Positions 1-7,818 of a DNA stretch of 64,000 nt are shown here, piece by piece. Each line of letters starts with the position of its first letter. The first letter of the stretch is position 1. The notes beneath the pieces are model-generated. The model did no database searches. It worked only from the letters and a program-made list of their open reading frames with translations, and was not told the DNA's origin. Made by a program: the position numbers and the translations under genes. Where the stretch lies: NCBI RefSeq assembly GCF_013178945.1, contig NZ_JABFDM010000003.1, forward strand, positions 620,001 to 684,000, written 5' to 3'. The DNA comes from Bradyrhizobium aeschynomenes (lineage in GTDB: Bacteria > Pseudomonadota > Alphaproteobacteria > Rhizobiales > Xanthobacteraceae).

Positions 1-558
1 GTAGAGGATCGGCAGGTCGAGCGCGGCGTGGAGCCGCTCCAGATAGGGCAGGATCTCGTCCTTGGTCATCTGGTCGAGCGCCGACAGCGGCTCGTCCATC
101 AGCAGCAGCTTGGGCTGGCTGAGCAGAGCGCGGCCGATCGCCACGCGCTGCCGCTCGCCGCCGGACAGATGGCGCGGCGAGCGCTCCAGCAGCTTGGCAA
201 TGCCCAGCAGCGACACGACCTCATCGAAGCCGATGGCGGTGGGGCCGGTCGGGCCGGGATGCCCGTACATCAGATTGCGGCGGACGGAGAAGTGCGGAAA
301 CAGATTGGCTTCCTGAAAGACGTAGCCGATCGGGCGCTTGTGCACTGGGCGGAAGGTCTTCTCGTCCTGCCAGACGTCACCGGCCACCGAGCATCGTCCG
401 TCCAGGCGGTTGAGGCCGGCGATGCTGCGCATGACGGCGGTCTTGCCGCAGCCGGATGGGCCGAAGATTGCGGTGACGCCGCGCGCCGGTACCTCGAACC
501 GTGCGTTCAGCTCGAAGCGCCCGAGCGTACCGTGGAAGTCGACCTTCACGGTGCTCAT
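1..558 (-). CDS. modC: Molybdate ABC transporter ATP-binding protein ModC (partial)
   Basis: This is the ATPase that powers molybdate uptake through ModB. Translation from the ATG at 558 gives a typical ABC nucleotide-binding domain: Walker A GPSGCGKT at residues 33-40, a Q-loop around [11 protein letters not shown], the signature LSGGERQR, and Walker [13 protein letters not shown]. The gene runs off the left edge of the window, so the C-terminal TOBE/Mop domain that separates ModC from close relatives is not visible. Its ATG overlaps the modB stop (ATGA), so the two are translationally coupled. The identification rests on the ABC core plus the modB and modA neighbours. Confidence 0.93.
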   Translation of the reverse strand, partial: MSTVKVDFHGTLGRFELNARFEVPARGVTAIFGPSGCGKTAVMRSIAGLNRLDGRCSVAGDVWQDEKTFRPVHKRPIGYVFQEANLFPHFSVRRNLMYGHPGPTGPTAIGFDEVVSLLGIAKLLERSPRHLSGGERQRVAIGRALLSQPKLLLMDEPLSALDQMTKDEILPYLERLHAALDLPILY

Positions 559-1244
559 GACGCGCGTCGCGTCATCTTCTTCTCGATCAGCATCATTGTC
601 AGAATGACGCCGAACGAGAACACGACCATGCCGAGCGCCAGCACCGAGGCTTCGGTCCATTGCGAGGTCTCGACGTAGTCGTAGATCGCGACCGACAGCA
701 CCTTCGTCCTGCCGGGAATGTTGCCGCCGATCATCAGCACGACGCCGAACTCGCCGACGGTGTGGGCAAAGCCGAGGATCGCGCCGGTGAGGAAGCCGGG
801 GCTCGCCAGCGGGACGGCGATCGTCCAGAACGCGCGCCATGGCGACGCCCGCAGCGTGGCGGCTGCTTCCAGGGGCTTCTCGCCCATCGCTTCGAAGGCG
901 TTGCGGATCGGCTGCACGACAAACGGCATCGAGAACAGCACCGAGCCGATCACGAGGCCCGGAAAAGTGAAGGCCAGGGTGCGCGCGCCCCACAAGGAAG
1001 CGAGCGCCCCGCCCGGACCGCTCGGGCCGAGCGCGACCAGCAGGTAGAAGCCGAGCACGGTCGGCGGAAGCACCAGCGGAATCGCCACCAGCGCTGCGAC
1101 CGCCTCCTTCCACCACGCCTGCGACCGCGCCAGCCACCATGCGATCGGTGTTCCCAAGATCATCAGAATGACGGTCGTGATCGCCGCCAATTCGAGGGTC
1201 AGGCTGACCGGTTGCCAGATGTCGGCTGGGACGTGGAGGTTCAT
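555..1244 (-). CDS. modB: Molybdate ABC transporter permease ModB
   Basis: Membrane channel of the molybdate importer, 229 aa, the usual length for ModB. The protein is hydrophobic with about five membrane segments and carries the binding-protein-dependent permease motif near [20 protein letters not shown], which contacts ModC. It ends with an MTRRAS tail whose stop overlaps the modC start. It lies 24 bp downstream of modA on the same strand, giving a modABC operon read leftwards. Confidence 0.95.
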   Translation of the reverse strand: MNLHVPADIWQPVSLTLELAAITTVILMILGTPIAWWLARSQAWWKEAVAALVAIPLVLPPTVLGFYLLVALGPSGPGGALASLWGARTLAFTFPGLVIGSVLFSMPFVVQPIRNAFEAMGEKPLEAAATLRASPWRAFWTIAVPLASPGFLTGAILGFAHTVGEFGVVLMIGGNIPGRTKVLSVAIYDYVETSQWTEASVLALGMVVFSFGVILTMMLIEKKMTRRAS

Positions 1245-1268
1245 TCCTGGAGGTTCGTCGATAAGGGC

Positions 1269-2036
1269 TCAGCTGCCGGATTTCGGATCCAGAGCATAGC
1301 CGAACTTCTCGATGACCGCACGGGCTTCCGGAGTCCTAAGAAAGGTCAGGAACGCGGTCGCCGCCTCGTTGCCGGCGGATGACTTCAACAGCACGGCATC
1401 CTGACGGATCTCGCTGTAGAGGGTCTGCGGCACCAGCCAGCGCGAGCCGCCCGCATTCGGCATCAGCTGCGACAGCGCGACGAAGCCGACCTCGGCATTG
1501 CCGGTATCGACGAACTGGAACGCCTGCGAGATCGTGTTGCCCTGGACGATCTTGGGCTGGATCGTCTCATAGAGCTTGAGCGCCTTCAGCGTCTCGATCG
1601 CGGCGGCGCCATAGGGCGCGGCCGTGGGATTGGCGATCGACAGCTTGTTGAACGCGTTCGCCTTCAGCGTTTCCTCGCCTTTCACCGCGTTCGGGTCCTT
1701 GCTCCACAGCACGAGCTTGCCGATCGCATAGGTGAAGCGGCTCTCGGCGACGCCGAGGCCCTCGTCGACAAGCTTCTTCGGCCGTTCGTCGTCGGCGGAG
1801 AGCAGGATCGCGAACGGCGCGTTCTCCTTGATCTGGGTGTAGAACTGCCCGGACGAGCCGAAGCTCAGCACCAGCTCGTGGCCCGTCTTGGCCTTGAACA
1901 GGCCCGCGATCTCCTTGGCCGGCTCGGTGAAATTGGCGGCGACGGCGATGTTGGCGCTGCCGGCAAAGGCGTTCGCGCCGGTCAAGAGGGCAACGACGGC
2001 GCAGAGGGCGGCGGTAGCGAAGCGCATCGATCTCAT
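1269..2036 (-). CDS. modA: Molybdate-binding periplasmic protein ModA
   Basis: Periplasmic binding protein that delivers molybdate (or tungstate) to ModBC. The chosen start, ATG at 2036, gives a clean signal peptide (basic MRSMR, a hydrophobic run, then cleavage after ANAFA), and AAGGGA lies just upstream as a ribosome site. The frame stays open a further 33 codons upstream, but that stretch is not signal-like. The mature part begins [17 protein letters not shown] and contains SFGSSGQ, the oxyanion-contacting region of ModA proteins. The length is 255 aa, normal for the family. It is the first gene of modABC. Confidence 0.94.
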   Translation of the reverse strand: MRSMRFATAALCAVVALLTGANAFAGSANIAVAANFTEPAKEIAGLFKAKTGHELVLSFGSSGQFYTQIKENAPFAILLSADDERPKKLVDEGLGVAESRFTYAIGKLVLWSKDPNAVKGEETLKANAFNKLSIANPTAAPYGAAAIETLKALKLYETIQPKIVQGNTISQAFQFVDTGNAEVGFVALSQLMPNAGGSRWLVPQTLYSEIRQDAVLLKSSAGNEAATAFLTFLRTPEARAVIEKFGYALDPKSGS

Positions 2037-2124
2037 CACAATTGTCCCTTTGTATTCACCGAACCGGGGTCGTGTCGGTGAATTGCAAGTCCCGTTCCGT
2101 CGCACCGGGCGGATCCGATGCCAT

Positions 2125-2146
2125 GCTATATCCATTCGTATATATC
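2125..2146. promoter_or_regulatory. Candidate Mo-box (ModE-type operator) upstream of modA
   Basis: An imperfect dyad, GCTATAT then 8 bp then ATATATC, lies about 90 bp upstream of the modA start in an otherwise GC-rich region. ModE family operators are TATAT-containing dyads of this size (known family property). No modE gene is in the window, so the assignment rests on motif and position only. Confidence 0.4.
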
Positions 2147-2297
2147 AGAATAGACAGCTCGGCCGGTTCCCGTCAACACGAGGGCTGCCTCGTGCCGGCG
2201 CGATGCGCGTCAATGTTCGGGTTTCGACAATGGATGCGGGCGCCGTGTCGCAAACACGACCGGCCCGGGGATCACGATCCCCGGGCCCTTGGCAGGA

Positions 2298-3878
2298 CTA
2301 GGCCATCCGGTCCCAGAGCTGCCGCACCAGCATGCCCGCGCGCTTCTCGATTGCCGCAGCGGCATCGAGGGCGAGGTCCTCGCGATAGCGGCCGGCGATC
2401 AGCTGCACGCCGATCGGCTGGCCATTGTCGACCGTGACCGGCACCACTGCGCCGGGCAGACCGAGCACGTTGATCGCCGAGATGAAGCGGATCTCGTTGA
2501 AGAAGATCTCGCGCACGCGCTCCGGGCTGACGGTGTCGTCGCGCGGACCGGGCGTCGGCTTCACCGTGGTCGGTGCCAGGACCACCGGATAATCCTCGAA
2601 GAACATCTGCCAGGCCCGGATATGAGTCGAGCGTTGCGCCGTCGCATTCATCCATCCTGCGAGGTCGAGGATCTCGGCCTTGGCCCGCATTCCGCCCCAC
2701 GCCTTGTGGAAGTCCTCCGAGGTGACGGCAAGCATCTTGGCTTCCTGCATCACCACCACCTCGGTGGTGATGACGTCGCACCAGGTCTGCCAGACACCAG
2801 AGATGTCGGGGACCTCGACCTCGCTGACCCGGTAGCCGGACCGCTCCAGATGATCCGCGGCCTGCCGGAGCGCGGCCTGCACCGACGGATCGACGTCCAT
2901 GTCATCAGGGATCTTGGCGAGCGCGACCTTGATCGGCCGCTTGGGCTTCTCGCCCTCGAGCGGGGCCGGCACCCACCACGGATCGCGCGGATCGCGCCGG
3001 CTCATCACGTCGAGCGCCAGTCTCACATCGGCGACGCTGCGCGCCAGCGGACCCTGCGACGACATCAGATGCGACAGCATCGGCCGCTCGGACGCGGCGC
3101 TCTCGTTGTAGGCCGGGATGCGGCCCTGCGTCGGCTTGATCGTGACCACGCCGTTGCAATGCGCCGGCCAGCGTAGCGAGCCACCGATGTCGTTGCCATG
3201 CGCGATGGTGCCGATGCCGGCGGCGACCGCAGCTCCGGCGCCGCCCGAGGAGCCGCCGCAGGTGATCTCTGGATCCCACGGATTGAGCGTCAGGCCATGC
3301 AGCGGATTGTCGGTGAAGCCGCGGAACGAGAATTCCGGCGTGTTGGTGAGGCCGAGCACGATCGCGCCGGCCTTCTTGAGGTTGCGCACGACCGGCGCAT
3401 CCGACGGCGCAATGATGCCCATCTGCGCCGGAACGCCGTTCGGATTTGGCCGCCCCTCGTAGTCGACGTTCTCCTTGATCGTGACCGGCACGCCGTGCAG
3501 CAGGCCGCTCTTGTCGCGCGCCTTGTCGGCCGCACGCGCAGCCTTCAGGGCGTCTTCCGACAGATCCACGACGACCGCATTGAGCCTCGGGTTGACCTCG
3601 TGCATCCGCGCGATGTGCGCCTCGGTCACCTCGACCGAGGAGACGGCCCCGGATCGGATCGCGGCGACGGTGTCGACCGCCGACCACTGCCAGACCGGCC
3701 CCTTCGGCAGCCGCGGCTTCGGCGCGGCGGCCTTCGCCGGCGGCTTGGGTGGTGTCTTGGCCTTGGTTGTGGTCTTGGCCTTGGCCGCAGGCTTCGTCTT
3801 GGTCGCGGCGCGCGCGGCCGCGCGTTTCGGCGCCGGCCGGACGGTCTTCGCCGCCGGCTTCTTTGCTGTCTTTGCCAT
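2298..3878 (-). CDS. Amidase-signature family hydrolase with a Lys/Ala/Pro-rich N-terminal tail
   Basis: Hydrolyses a carboxylic amide; the substrate is not predictable. The amidase-signature triad is fully present: Lys135 (TIKENVD), cis-Ser210 (GGSSGG) and nucleophile Ser234 (DIGGSLRWP), with the same spacing as fatty acid amide hydrolase (75 and 24 residues). The core starts near residue 60. Residues 1-60 form an unusual tail with 15 Lys, 4 Arg, 18 Ala, 11 Pro and no acidic residue, resembling bacterial histone H1-like proteins. A GGGGGGA ribosome site directly before the ATG at 3878 supports translation of the tail. The gene lies 22 bp downstream of the M20 hydrolase on the same strand, so the two probably form an operon for amide or peptide-like compounds. 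Confidence 0.88.
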   Translation of the reverse strand: MAKTAKKPAAKTVRPAPKRAAARAATKTKPAAKAKTTTKAKTPPKPPAKAAAPKPRLPKGPVWQWSAVDTVAAIRSGAVSSVEVTEAHIARMHEVNPRLNAVVVDLSEDALKAARAADKARDKSGLLHGVPVTIKENVDYEGRPNPNGVPAQMGIIAPSDAPVVRNLKKAGAIVLGLTNTPEFSFRGFTDNPLHGLTLNPWDPEITCGGSSGGAGAAVAAGIGTIAHGNDIGGSLRWPAHCNGVVTIKPTQGRIPAYNESAASERPMLSHLMSSQGPLARSVADVRLALDVMSRRDPRDPWWVPAPLEGEKPKRPIKVALAKIPDDMDVDPSVQAALRQAADHLERSGYRVSEVEVPDISGVWQTWCDVITTEVVVMQEAKMLAVTSEDFHKAWGGMRAKAEILDLAGWMNATAQRSTHIRAWQMFFEDYPVVLAPTTVKPTPGPRDDTVSPERVREIFFNEIRFISAINVLGLPGAVVPVTVDNGQPIGVQLIAGRYREDLALDAAAAIEKRAGMLVRQLWDRMA

Positions 3879-3900
3879 GCTATTCCCCCCAGTTCTGGCT

Positions 3901-5319
3901 TCAGGCCACCGACATCGTCAGCGGCGGCTCGACATCGGCAGGCAGCGGGCTGACATAGGGCGTGCGCGTCGTCCGCTTCGTGAGATCGGCCTTGGCGGCG
4001 GCGATCAGAGCGGGCTCATTGAGCGCCTTGATGCCGAGCCCGGCCATCGCCTTGGCGGCCTGCACCATCGCCTTGTGGGCGGCCGGCGTCTTGCCTTGCG
4101 CGACCACCTGCCAGGTGTGGAACGGCGTACCGATCGCCACCGTCGGCGCATGCACCTGCACGGTCGGCACCACCCAGCTGACGTCGCCGACATCGGTCGA
4201 GCCGATCTGCGGATTGCGCTTCGTGTTGAGCGGCACGAGGAAGTCGGCCAGCGGCTTGTCGGCCGGTTCCATGCCGATGCTGTAATAGACCGACTCGATG
4301 TCCTTGTCGGTCAAGGTCGCCTGGATCTGCCCGGCGAAGTCGCGGTCGCTGTCGTCGAAATGCGGCGGCCCGAGCTCCTGCATGACCTCGTACAGCGCCT
4401 CTTCGAGCGGCGTGTTCGGCAGGATGTTGGAGACCGCGGAGATGATCTTCATCTCGACCTTGGTCTCGGTCATCATCGCCGCGCCCTGCGCGATCTTGTG
4501 GACGCGCCCGACCAACTCGTTCATGCCGGGCAGGTCACGGGCGCGAATCGAATAGCGCACGCGCGCATGTGCCTGCACGACGTTGGGAGCGATGCCGCCG
4601 GTGTCGAGCAGCGCGTAGTGCACGCGAGCGTCGCTCGGCATGTGCTCGCGCATGTAGTTGACGCCGACATTCATCAGCTCCACCGCGTCGAGCGCGCTGC
4701 GGCCGAGATGCGGCGAGGCTGCCGCATGCGAGGTGCGCCCGGTGAAGATGAAGTCCGCCCGCGTATTGGCGAGCGATGGCGTCATTACCACCTCCCAGAA
4801 GCTCGACGGATGCCAGGTGATGGCAATGTCGGCATCCTCGAACGCGCCCGAGCGCACCATGAACGCCTTCGCCGCTCCACCTTCCTCGGCGGGGCAGCCA
4901 TAATAACGGACGCGGCCCGGAACCTTGTTGGCCGCCAGCCAGTCCTTCACCGCGGTGGCCGCGAGCAGCGCGGCGGAGCCGAGCAGATTGTGGCCGCAGC
5001 CGTGCCCATGGCCTCCGGTCTCGACCGGACGGTGCTCGGCGACTCCCGCCTCCTGGCTGAGCCCGGGCAGGGCGTCGTATTCGCCCATGAAGGCGATGAC
5101 CGGACCGCCTTCGCCCCATTCGCCCATCAGCGCGGTCGGAATGCCCGCCACCTTTTCGGTGATGCGAAAACCCTGGTGCTTCAGCTCGGCGAGATGTTCG
5201 GCAGACGAGCGGGCCTCGGTGTAGCAGACCTCGGGCATGCTCCACACCCGGTCGCTGAGCTCAATGAAACGGGTCTTGATCGCGTCGACGCCGCGCCAGA
5301 TCTCGCTGCGGTTGTCCAT
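3901..5319 (-). CDS. M20 family amidohydrolase, AbgB-like
   Basis: A metal-dependent amide hydrolase of the M20D group, 472 aa, closest in layout to AbgB (p-aminobenzoyl-glutamate hydrolase subunit B). Visible motifs are MGEYDALPG, the metal-binding GGHGHGCGHN near residues 102-111, and CPAEEGGAAK with the catalytic/metal glutamates. A dimerisation (lid) domain lies in the middle, around the FIFTGRTSHAAASPH region. No signal peptide is seen, so it should be cytoplasmic. It precedes the amidase gene in the same direction. No abgA-like partner is present, so the true substrate may differ from aminobenzoyl-glutamate. Confidence 0.85.
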   Translation of the reverse strand: MDNRSEIWRGVDAIKTRFIELSDRVWSMPEVCYTEARSSAEHLAELKHQGFRITEKVAGIPTALMGEWGEGGPVIAFMGEYDALPGLSQEAGVAEHRPVETGGHGHGCGHNLLGSAALLAATAVKDWLAANKVPGRVRYYGCPAEEGGAAKAFMVRSGAFEDADIAITWHPSSFWEVVMTPSLANTRADFIFTGRTSHAAASPHLGRSALDAVELMNVGVNYMREHMPSDARVHYALLDTGGIAPNVVQAHARVRYSIRARDLPGMNELVGRVHKIAQGAAMMTETKVEMKIISAVSNILPNTPLEEALYEVMQELGPPHFDDSDRDFAGQIQATLTDKDIESVYYSIGMEPADKPLADFLVPLNTKRNPQIGSTDVGDVSWVVPTVQVHAPTVAIGTPFHTWQVVAQGKTPAAHKAMVQAAKAMAGLGIKALNEPALIAAAKADLTKRTTRTPYVSPLPADVEPPLTMSVA

Positions 5320-5617
5320 CTCCGGTCTTGTCCTCTTTAGCCGATACGAAGCAGGTATGGTTATCAGCTAAGTTCCCGGACGCCTAGCGATCCACCGCGA
5401 GAGCAGCCATGCGGCACGCGCCAACGCGCGGACGAGCGCGTCATCCCATGAGCAGATGATGCTGCGATTGGATGCAGCGCGATGCTTTCGGCAGCGCAGC
5501 GTGACGACGCCGGGGCGCGGCGTTCCCACATTTCGGAACTGCCGCTGTGCGCCGTTACCGCAACCGTCCAGGAACGATCGTGGTCGCTTCCTGTTCTCGT
5601 GACAGGAGTCGACCGCC
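5320..5617. other. Gap with no supported gene
   Basis: A region of 298 bases between the M20 hydrolase and a small membrane protein gene. It should hold the promoters of both flanking units. I see no convincing coding frame, hairpin with a T-tract or known regulator box. Confidence 0.5.
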
Positions 5618-5863
5618 ATGCGTGCAGGACCGATCGCCATTATCGTCGCATTGCTACTGATTCTCGCAGCCGCCAGCGTATTCGCCTATCAGGGAATGAC
5701 CCTGCCCGGCGATCCGATGCCGACCGAGGGCTGGATCGCACTCACGCTCGGCGTGGTGTTTTCGCTCATCGTGGGGATCGGGCTGATGGTTCTGTTGTTC
5801 TACAGCAGCCGCAAGGGATACGACGAGCCATCACAGTTCGGGGCTGATGATCATCGCGACTGA
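5618..5863 (+). CDS. Small two-helix membrane protein, function unknown
   Basis: An 81-residue protein with two clear hydrophobic helices (about residues 5-25 and 38-63), separated by a short polar loop and followed by an acidic tail ending DDHRD. A GACAGGAG ribosome site 8 nt before the ATG supports the start. The family is not recognised. It lies immediately before two convergent small genes and the nor cluster, and proteins of this size are common next to terminal reductase operons, but a link to nitric oxide metabolism is only inferred from position. Confidence 0.7.
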   Translation: MRAGPIAIIVALLLILAAASVFAYQGMTLPGDPMPTEGWIALTLGVVFSLIVGIGLMVLLFYSSRKGYDEPSQFGADDHRD

Positions 5864-5869
5864 GACCGC

Positions 5870-6058
5870 TCAAGCCGGATGCGGCGGATGCTGTGTCCGC
5901 GGATGCCGGTCGTGAAGCAGCTTGGCGAGTTCGTGCCTCAGATCGTCGTGACCGCGCATCGCCGTCTCGAACAGCGCTTCCTGGATGTCGCGCGGCATGT
6001 CGCCCCAGACGCCGATGGCGGCGTTGCCGAGCAGCTCTGCGAACCGGTTGTCGTCCAT
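5870..6058 (-). CDS. Small cytoplasmic protein of unknown function next to nor genes
   Basis: A 62-residue soluble protein, MDDNRFAELL to the His/Pro-rich end TQHPPHPA. The body is helical and charged (MPRDIQEALFETAMRGHDD, then LRHELAKLLHDRHP), with six His in the last third. A strong GGAGG lies 7 nt before the ATG at 6058, which decides the start even though the frame stays open far upstream. It is 53 bp downstream of another small minus-strand gene, probably one transcript diverging from norE. It is not a recognised domain; the His-rich end could bind metal, which is a guess. Confidence 0.65.
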   Translation of the reverse strand: MDDNRFAELLGNAAIGVWGDMPRDIQEALFETAMRGHDDLRHELAKLLHDRHPRTQHPPHPA

Positions 6059-6111
6059 GCGGCACCTCCGGACGATCTGACGCCCGAGGCCGGCAAAGGT
6101 TCCAGGCCAGG

Positions 6112-6267
6112 TTATTGGGTGGTGAACAGGACAACCGCAATCGCAACGGAGAGCGCGATCGCGGACACGGTCCCCGTGGTCGACAACACGCCCATGCGCC
6201 GCAGCGCTGCTGCAAACACGATGATGATCGGGGTGGCGGTGACGAGGCCGAACTGCGCTTCGGTCAT
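6112..6267 (-). CDS. Small membrane protein of unknown function, divergent from norE
   Basis: A 51-residue protein starting MTEAQFGL, with two predicted membrane segments (about 7-22 and 29-48) and no recognised domain. AGGAG lies 7 nt upstream of the ATG at 6267. The gene heads a two-gene minus-strand unit. Its start is about 60 bp from the centre of the TTG-N8-CAA box that also faces norE, so oxygen/NO-responsive expression is plausible but unproven. Confidence 0.6.
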   Translation of the reverse strand: MTEAQFGLVTATPIIIVFAAALRRMGVLSTTGTVSAIALSVAIAVVLFTTQ

Positions 6268-6319
6268 GGACGTGCTCCTGATGGCGCCGATCCCGTAGCG
6301 CGTCCCGGCGCCGCGCTGT

Positions 6320-6333
6320 TTGTGCGCCGACAA
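6320..6333. promoter_or_regulatory. FNR/NnrR-type box ahead of norEF
   Basis: TTGTGCGCCGACAA fits the TTG-N8-CAA dyad recognised by CRP/FNR-family regulators (FNR, FixK2, NnrR). Its centre is about 54 bp before the norE ATG, so a transcript start about 41.5 bp downstream of the centre would give a short leader. The box shares the following GACAAAGAG with the norC box at 7249. Because the dyad is symmetric, it could also serve the divergent small genes. Confidence 0.65.
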
Positions 6334-6380
6334 AGAGCATGTCTGCTGCCCCGATTAGCTTCGCCGACATCTGATCGGAG

Positions 6381-6965
6381 ATGACCGTGTCGGCACTCGC
6401 ATATGAACCGGAAACGACGGAGCGCTGGGGCCTGCTCGACGGGCTGCCGGGCGACCCCATGATGTGGGTCCTGATCCTCAGCGAGCTTGTTGCCTTCGGC
6501 CTGCTGCTCGGCGCCTTCGTCGTGGCGCGAACGGTCAATCCAGTCGTGTTTGCAGCCGGGCAGGCCATGCTGGACGGCCCTCTCGCGGCATTGAACACGG
6601 TCGTGCTGGTCACGAGCGGGTGGGCTGCGGCGCGCGGGGCGGCCGCCGCCAGAGGCGCGTCACCCGCTGTCGCACGGCGCTGGATCGCGCTGGCGATCCT
6701 GCTCGGCGCGGCCTTCATTGCCGTCAAGCTGACCGAGTATGGCAGGGAGATTGCCGCCGGCGCAGGCCTGGAGACGTCGCCGTTCTTCACGCTCTATTTT
6801 CTGCTCACGGGCTTCCATCTGCTTCACGTCGTGCTCGGGATGGTCATCCTCGGAATCGTCGGTCGTCATTCCGCGCCCACCAGCGTCGAGACCGGGACGG
6901 CGTTCTGGCACATGGTCGACCTGGTCTGGATCGTGATGTTCCCGATCCTCTATCTGGTGGGATGA
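6381..6965 (+). CDS. norE: Nitric oxide reductase accessory protein NorE (cytochrome c oxidase subunit III family)
   Basis: A membrane protein of the COX3/NorE family that aids activity or assembly of the NorCB nitric oxide reductase. It is 194 aa with five hydrophobic segments, including the TGFHLLHVVLGM helix and a final FWHMVDLVWIVMFPILY helix typical of subunit III. The ATG at 6381 directly abuts the GGAG ribosome site; a GTG at 6387 in the same frame has better spacing and may be the true start. It is followed 3 bp later by norF. Transcription probably starts at the FNR/NnrR-type box at 6320. Confidence 0.92.
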   Translation: MTVSALAYEPETTERWGLLDGLPGDPMMWVLILSELVAFGLLLGAFVVARTVNPVVFAAGQAMLDGPLAALNTVVLVTSGWAAARGAAAARGASPAVARRWIALAILLGAAFIAVKLTEYGREIAAGAGLETSPFFTLYFLLTGFHLLHVVLGMVILGIVGRHSAPTSVETGTAFWHMVDLVWIVMFPILYLVG

Positions 6966-6968
6966 GCC

Positions 6969-7229
6969 ATGGTCCGCGATCGCCTCACGCTCGCTTGGCT
7001 CAACCTGCTGAGCCTCGCCATCGCCACGCTCGCGGCCTCGCTGCTGCCGAATCGCTGGCTCGCCGATGCGCTGGTGCTCTCGCTGGCATTGGCCAAGGGC
7101 AGGGTGATCGTGCTGGATTTTCTCGGCCTGCGCCATGCGCCCGCATTGTGGCGTGGCCTGCTCACATCGTGGCTTGCGGGTCTTGTCGCGCTCGCCGGGC
7201 TCGCAGTGGCGCTCCGCGCGCTGGTCTGA
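6969..7229 (+). CDS. norF: Nitric oxide reductase accessory protein NorF (cytochrome c oxidase subunit IV-like)
   Basis: A small membrane protein, 86 aa, with three hydrophobic helices and the family segment ALAKGRVIVLDFLGLR, seen in NorF and COX4-type prokaryotic subunits. It acts with NorE to support NorCB. The gene starts 3 bp after the norE stop, so the two are co-transcribed. A separate regulator box lies in the 100-bp gap before norC, so norEF and norCBQD are probably two transcription units. Confidence 0.88.
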   Translation: MVRDRLTLAWLNLLSLAIATLAASLLPNRWLADALVLSLALAKGRVIVLDFLGLRHAPALWRGLLTSWLAGLVALAGLAVALRALV

Positions 7230-7248
7230 CGGGCGATCGCCGTGCTGC

Positions 7249-7262
7249 TTGCGCCGCGACAA
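7249..7262. promoter_or_regulatory. FNR/NnrR-type box ahead of norCBQD
   Basis: TTGCGCCGCGACAA is a TTG-N8-CAA dyad, centred about 74 bp before the norC ATG and just after the norF stop. It has the same spacing as the box before norE and the same GACAAAGAG extension. In rhizobia nor genes are known targets of NnrR/FixK-type regulators; which protein binds here is inferred. Confidence 0.68.
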
Positions 7263-7329
7263 AGAGAGCCCCGGCAGTGTCGTTAGATTGCTTTCACCAT
7301 CGACCTTCACCAACCGGAAAGGACGTGTC

Positions 7330-7782
7330 ATGGCGGAACGCCTGACCAAGTCGGCCGCACGGAACGTCTTCTACGGCGGTTCGGCCTTCTTCTTTGCGAT
7401 CTTCCTCGGGCTGACCGCGCACAGCCACTACTACATGGTCACGACCTCGACCAACGCCGCCACGCTCTCGGACGGCGTCGCGCGCGGCAAGCATGTCTGG
7501 GAGAAGAACTCCTGCATCAACTGCCACACGCTACTCGGCGAGGGCGCCTATTTCGCGCCGGAGGTCGGCAATGTGTGGGACCGCTGGGGCGGCAGGCAGG
7601 ATCCGGCCGCGGCCCGCGAGATGCTGAAATCCTGGATGCAGTCGCAGCCCTCGGGCGCGCCGGGACGGCGGCAGATGCCGCAGTTCAATCTGTCCGACCA
7701 GGAGCTCAACGACCTCGCCGACTTCCTGCAATGGACCGACACCATCAAGCGCCAGGACTGGCCGCCGAACAAGGCCGGCTGA
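7330..7782 (+). CDS. norC: Nitric oxide reductase cytochrome c subunit NorC
   Basis: Membrane-anchored c-type cytochrome that passes electrons to NorB for reduction of NO to N2O. The 150-aa protein has one N-terminal membrane helix (about residues 13-32) and a periplasmic haem domain with CINCH at residues 62-66. Met116 in RRQMPQFN is the likely sixth haem ligand. The ATG at 7330 is chosen because it places the anchor helix correctly; the open frame extends 65 codons upstream without homologous sequence. It lies 36 bp before norB. Confidence 0.97.
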   Translation: MAERLTKSAARNVFYGGSAFFFAIFLGLTAHSHYYMVTTSTNAATLSDGVARGKHVWEKNSCINCHTLLGEGAYFAPEVGNVWDRWGGRQDPAAAREMLKSWMQSQPSGAPGRRQMPQFNLSDQELNDLADFLQWTDTIKRQDWPPNKAG

Positions 7783-7818
7783 GCCGGCATCCCGTCCCCG
7801 TCATGAGAGAGATCCGCG

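Noticed and set aside
6059..6790. N-terminal extension of the 62-aa protein to a 306-aa frame
   Set aside because: The extension is antisense to norE, and the GGAGG at 6063-6067 fixes the short start.
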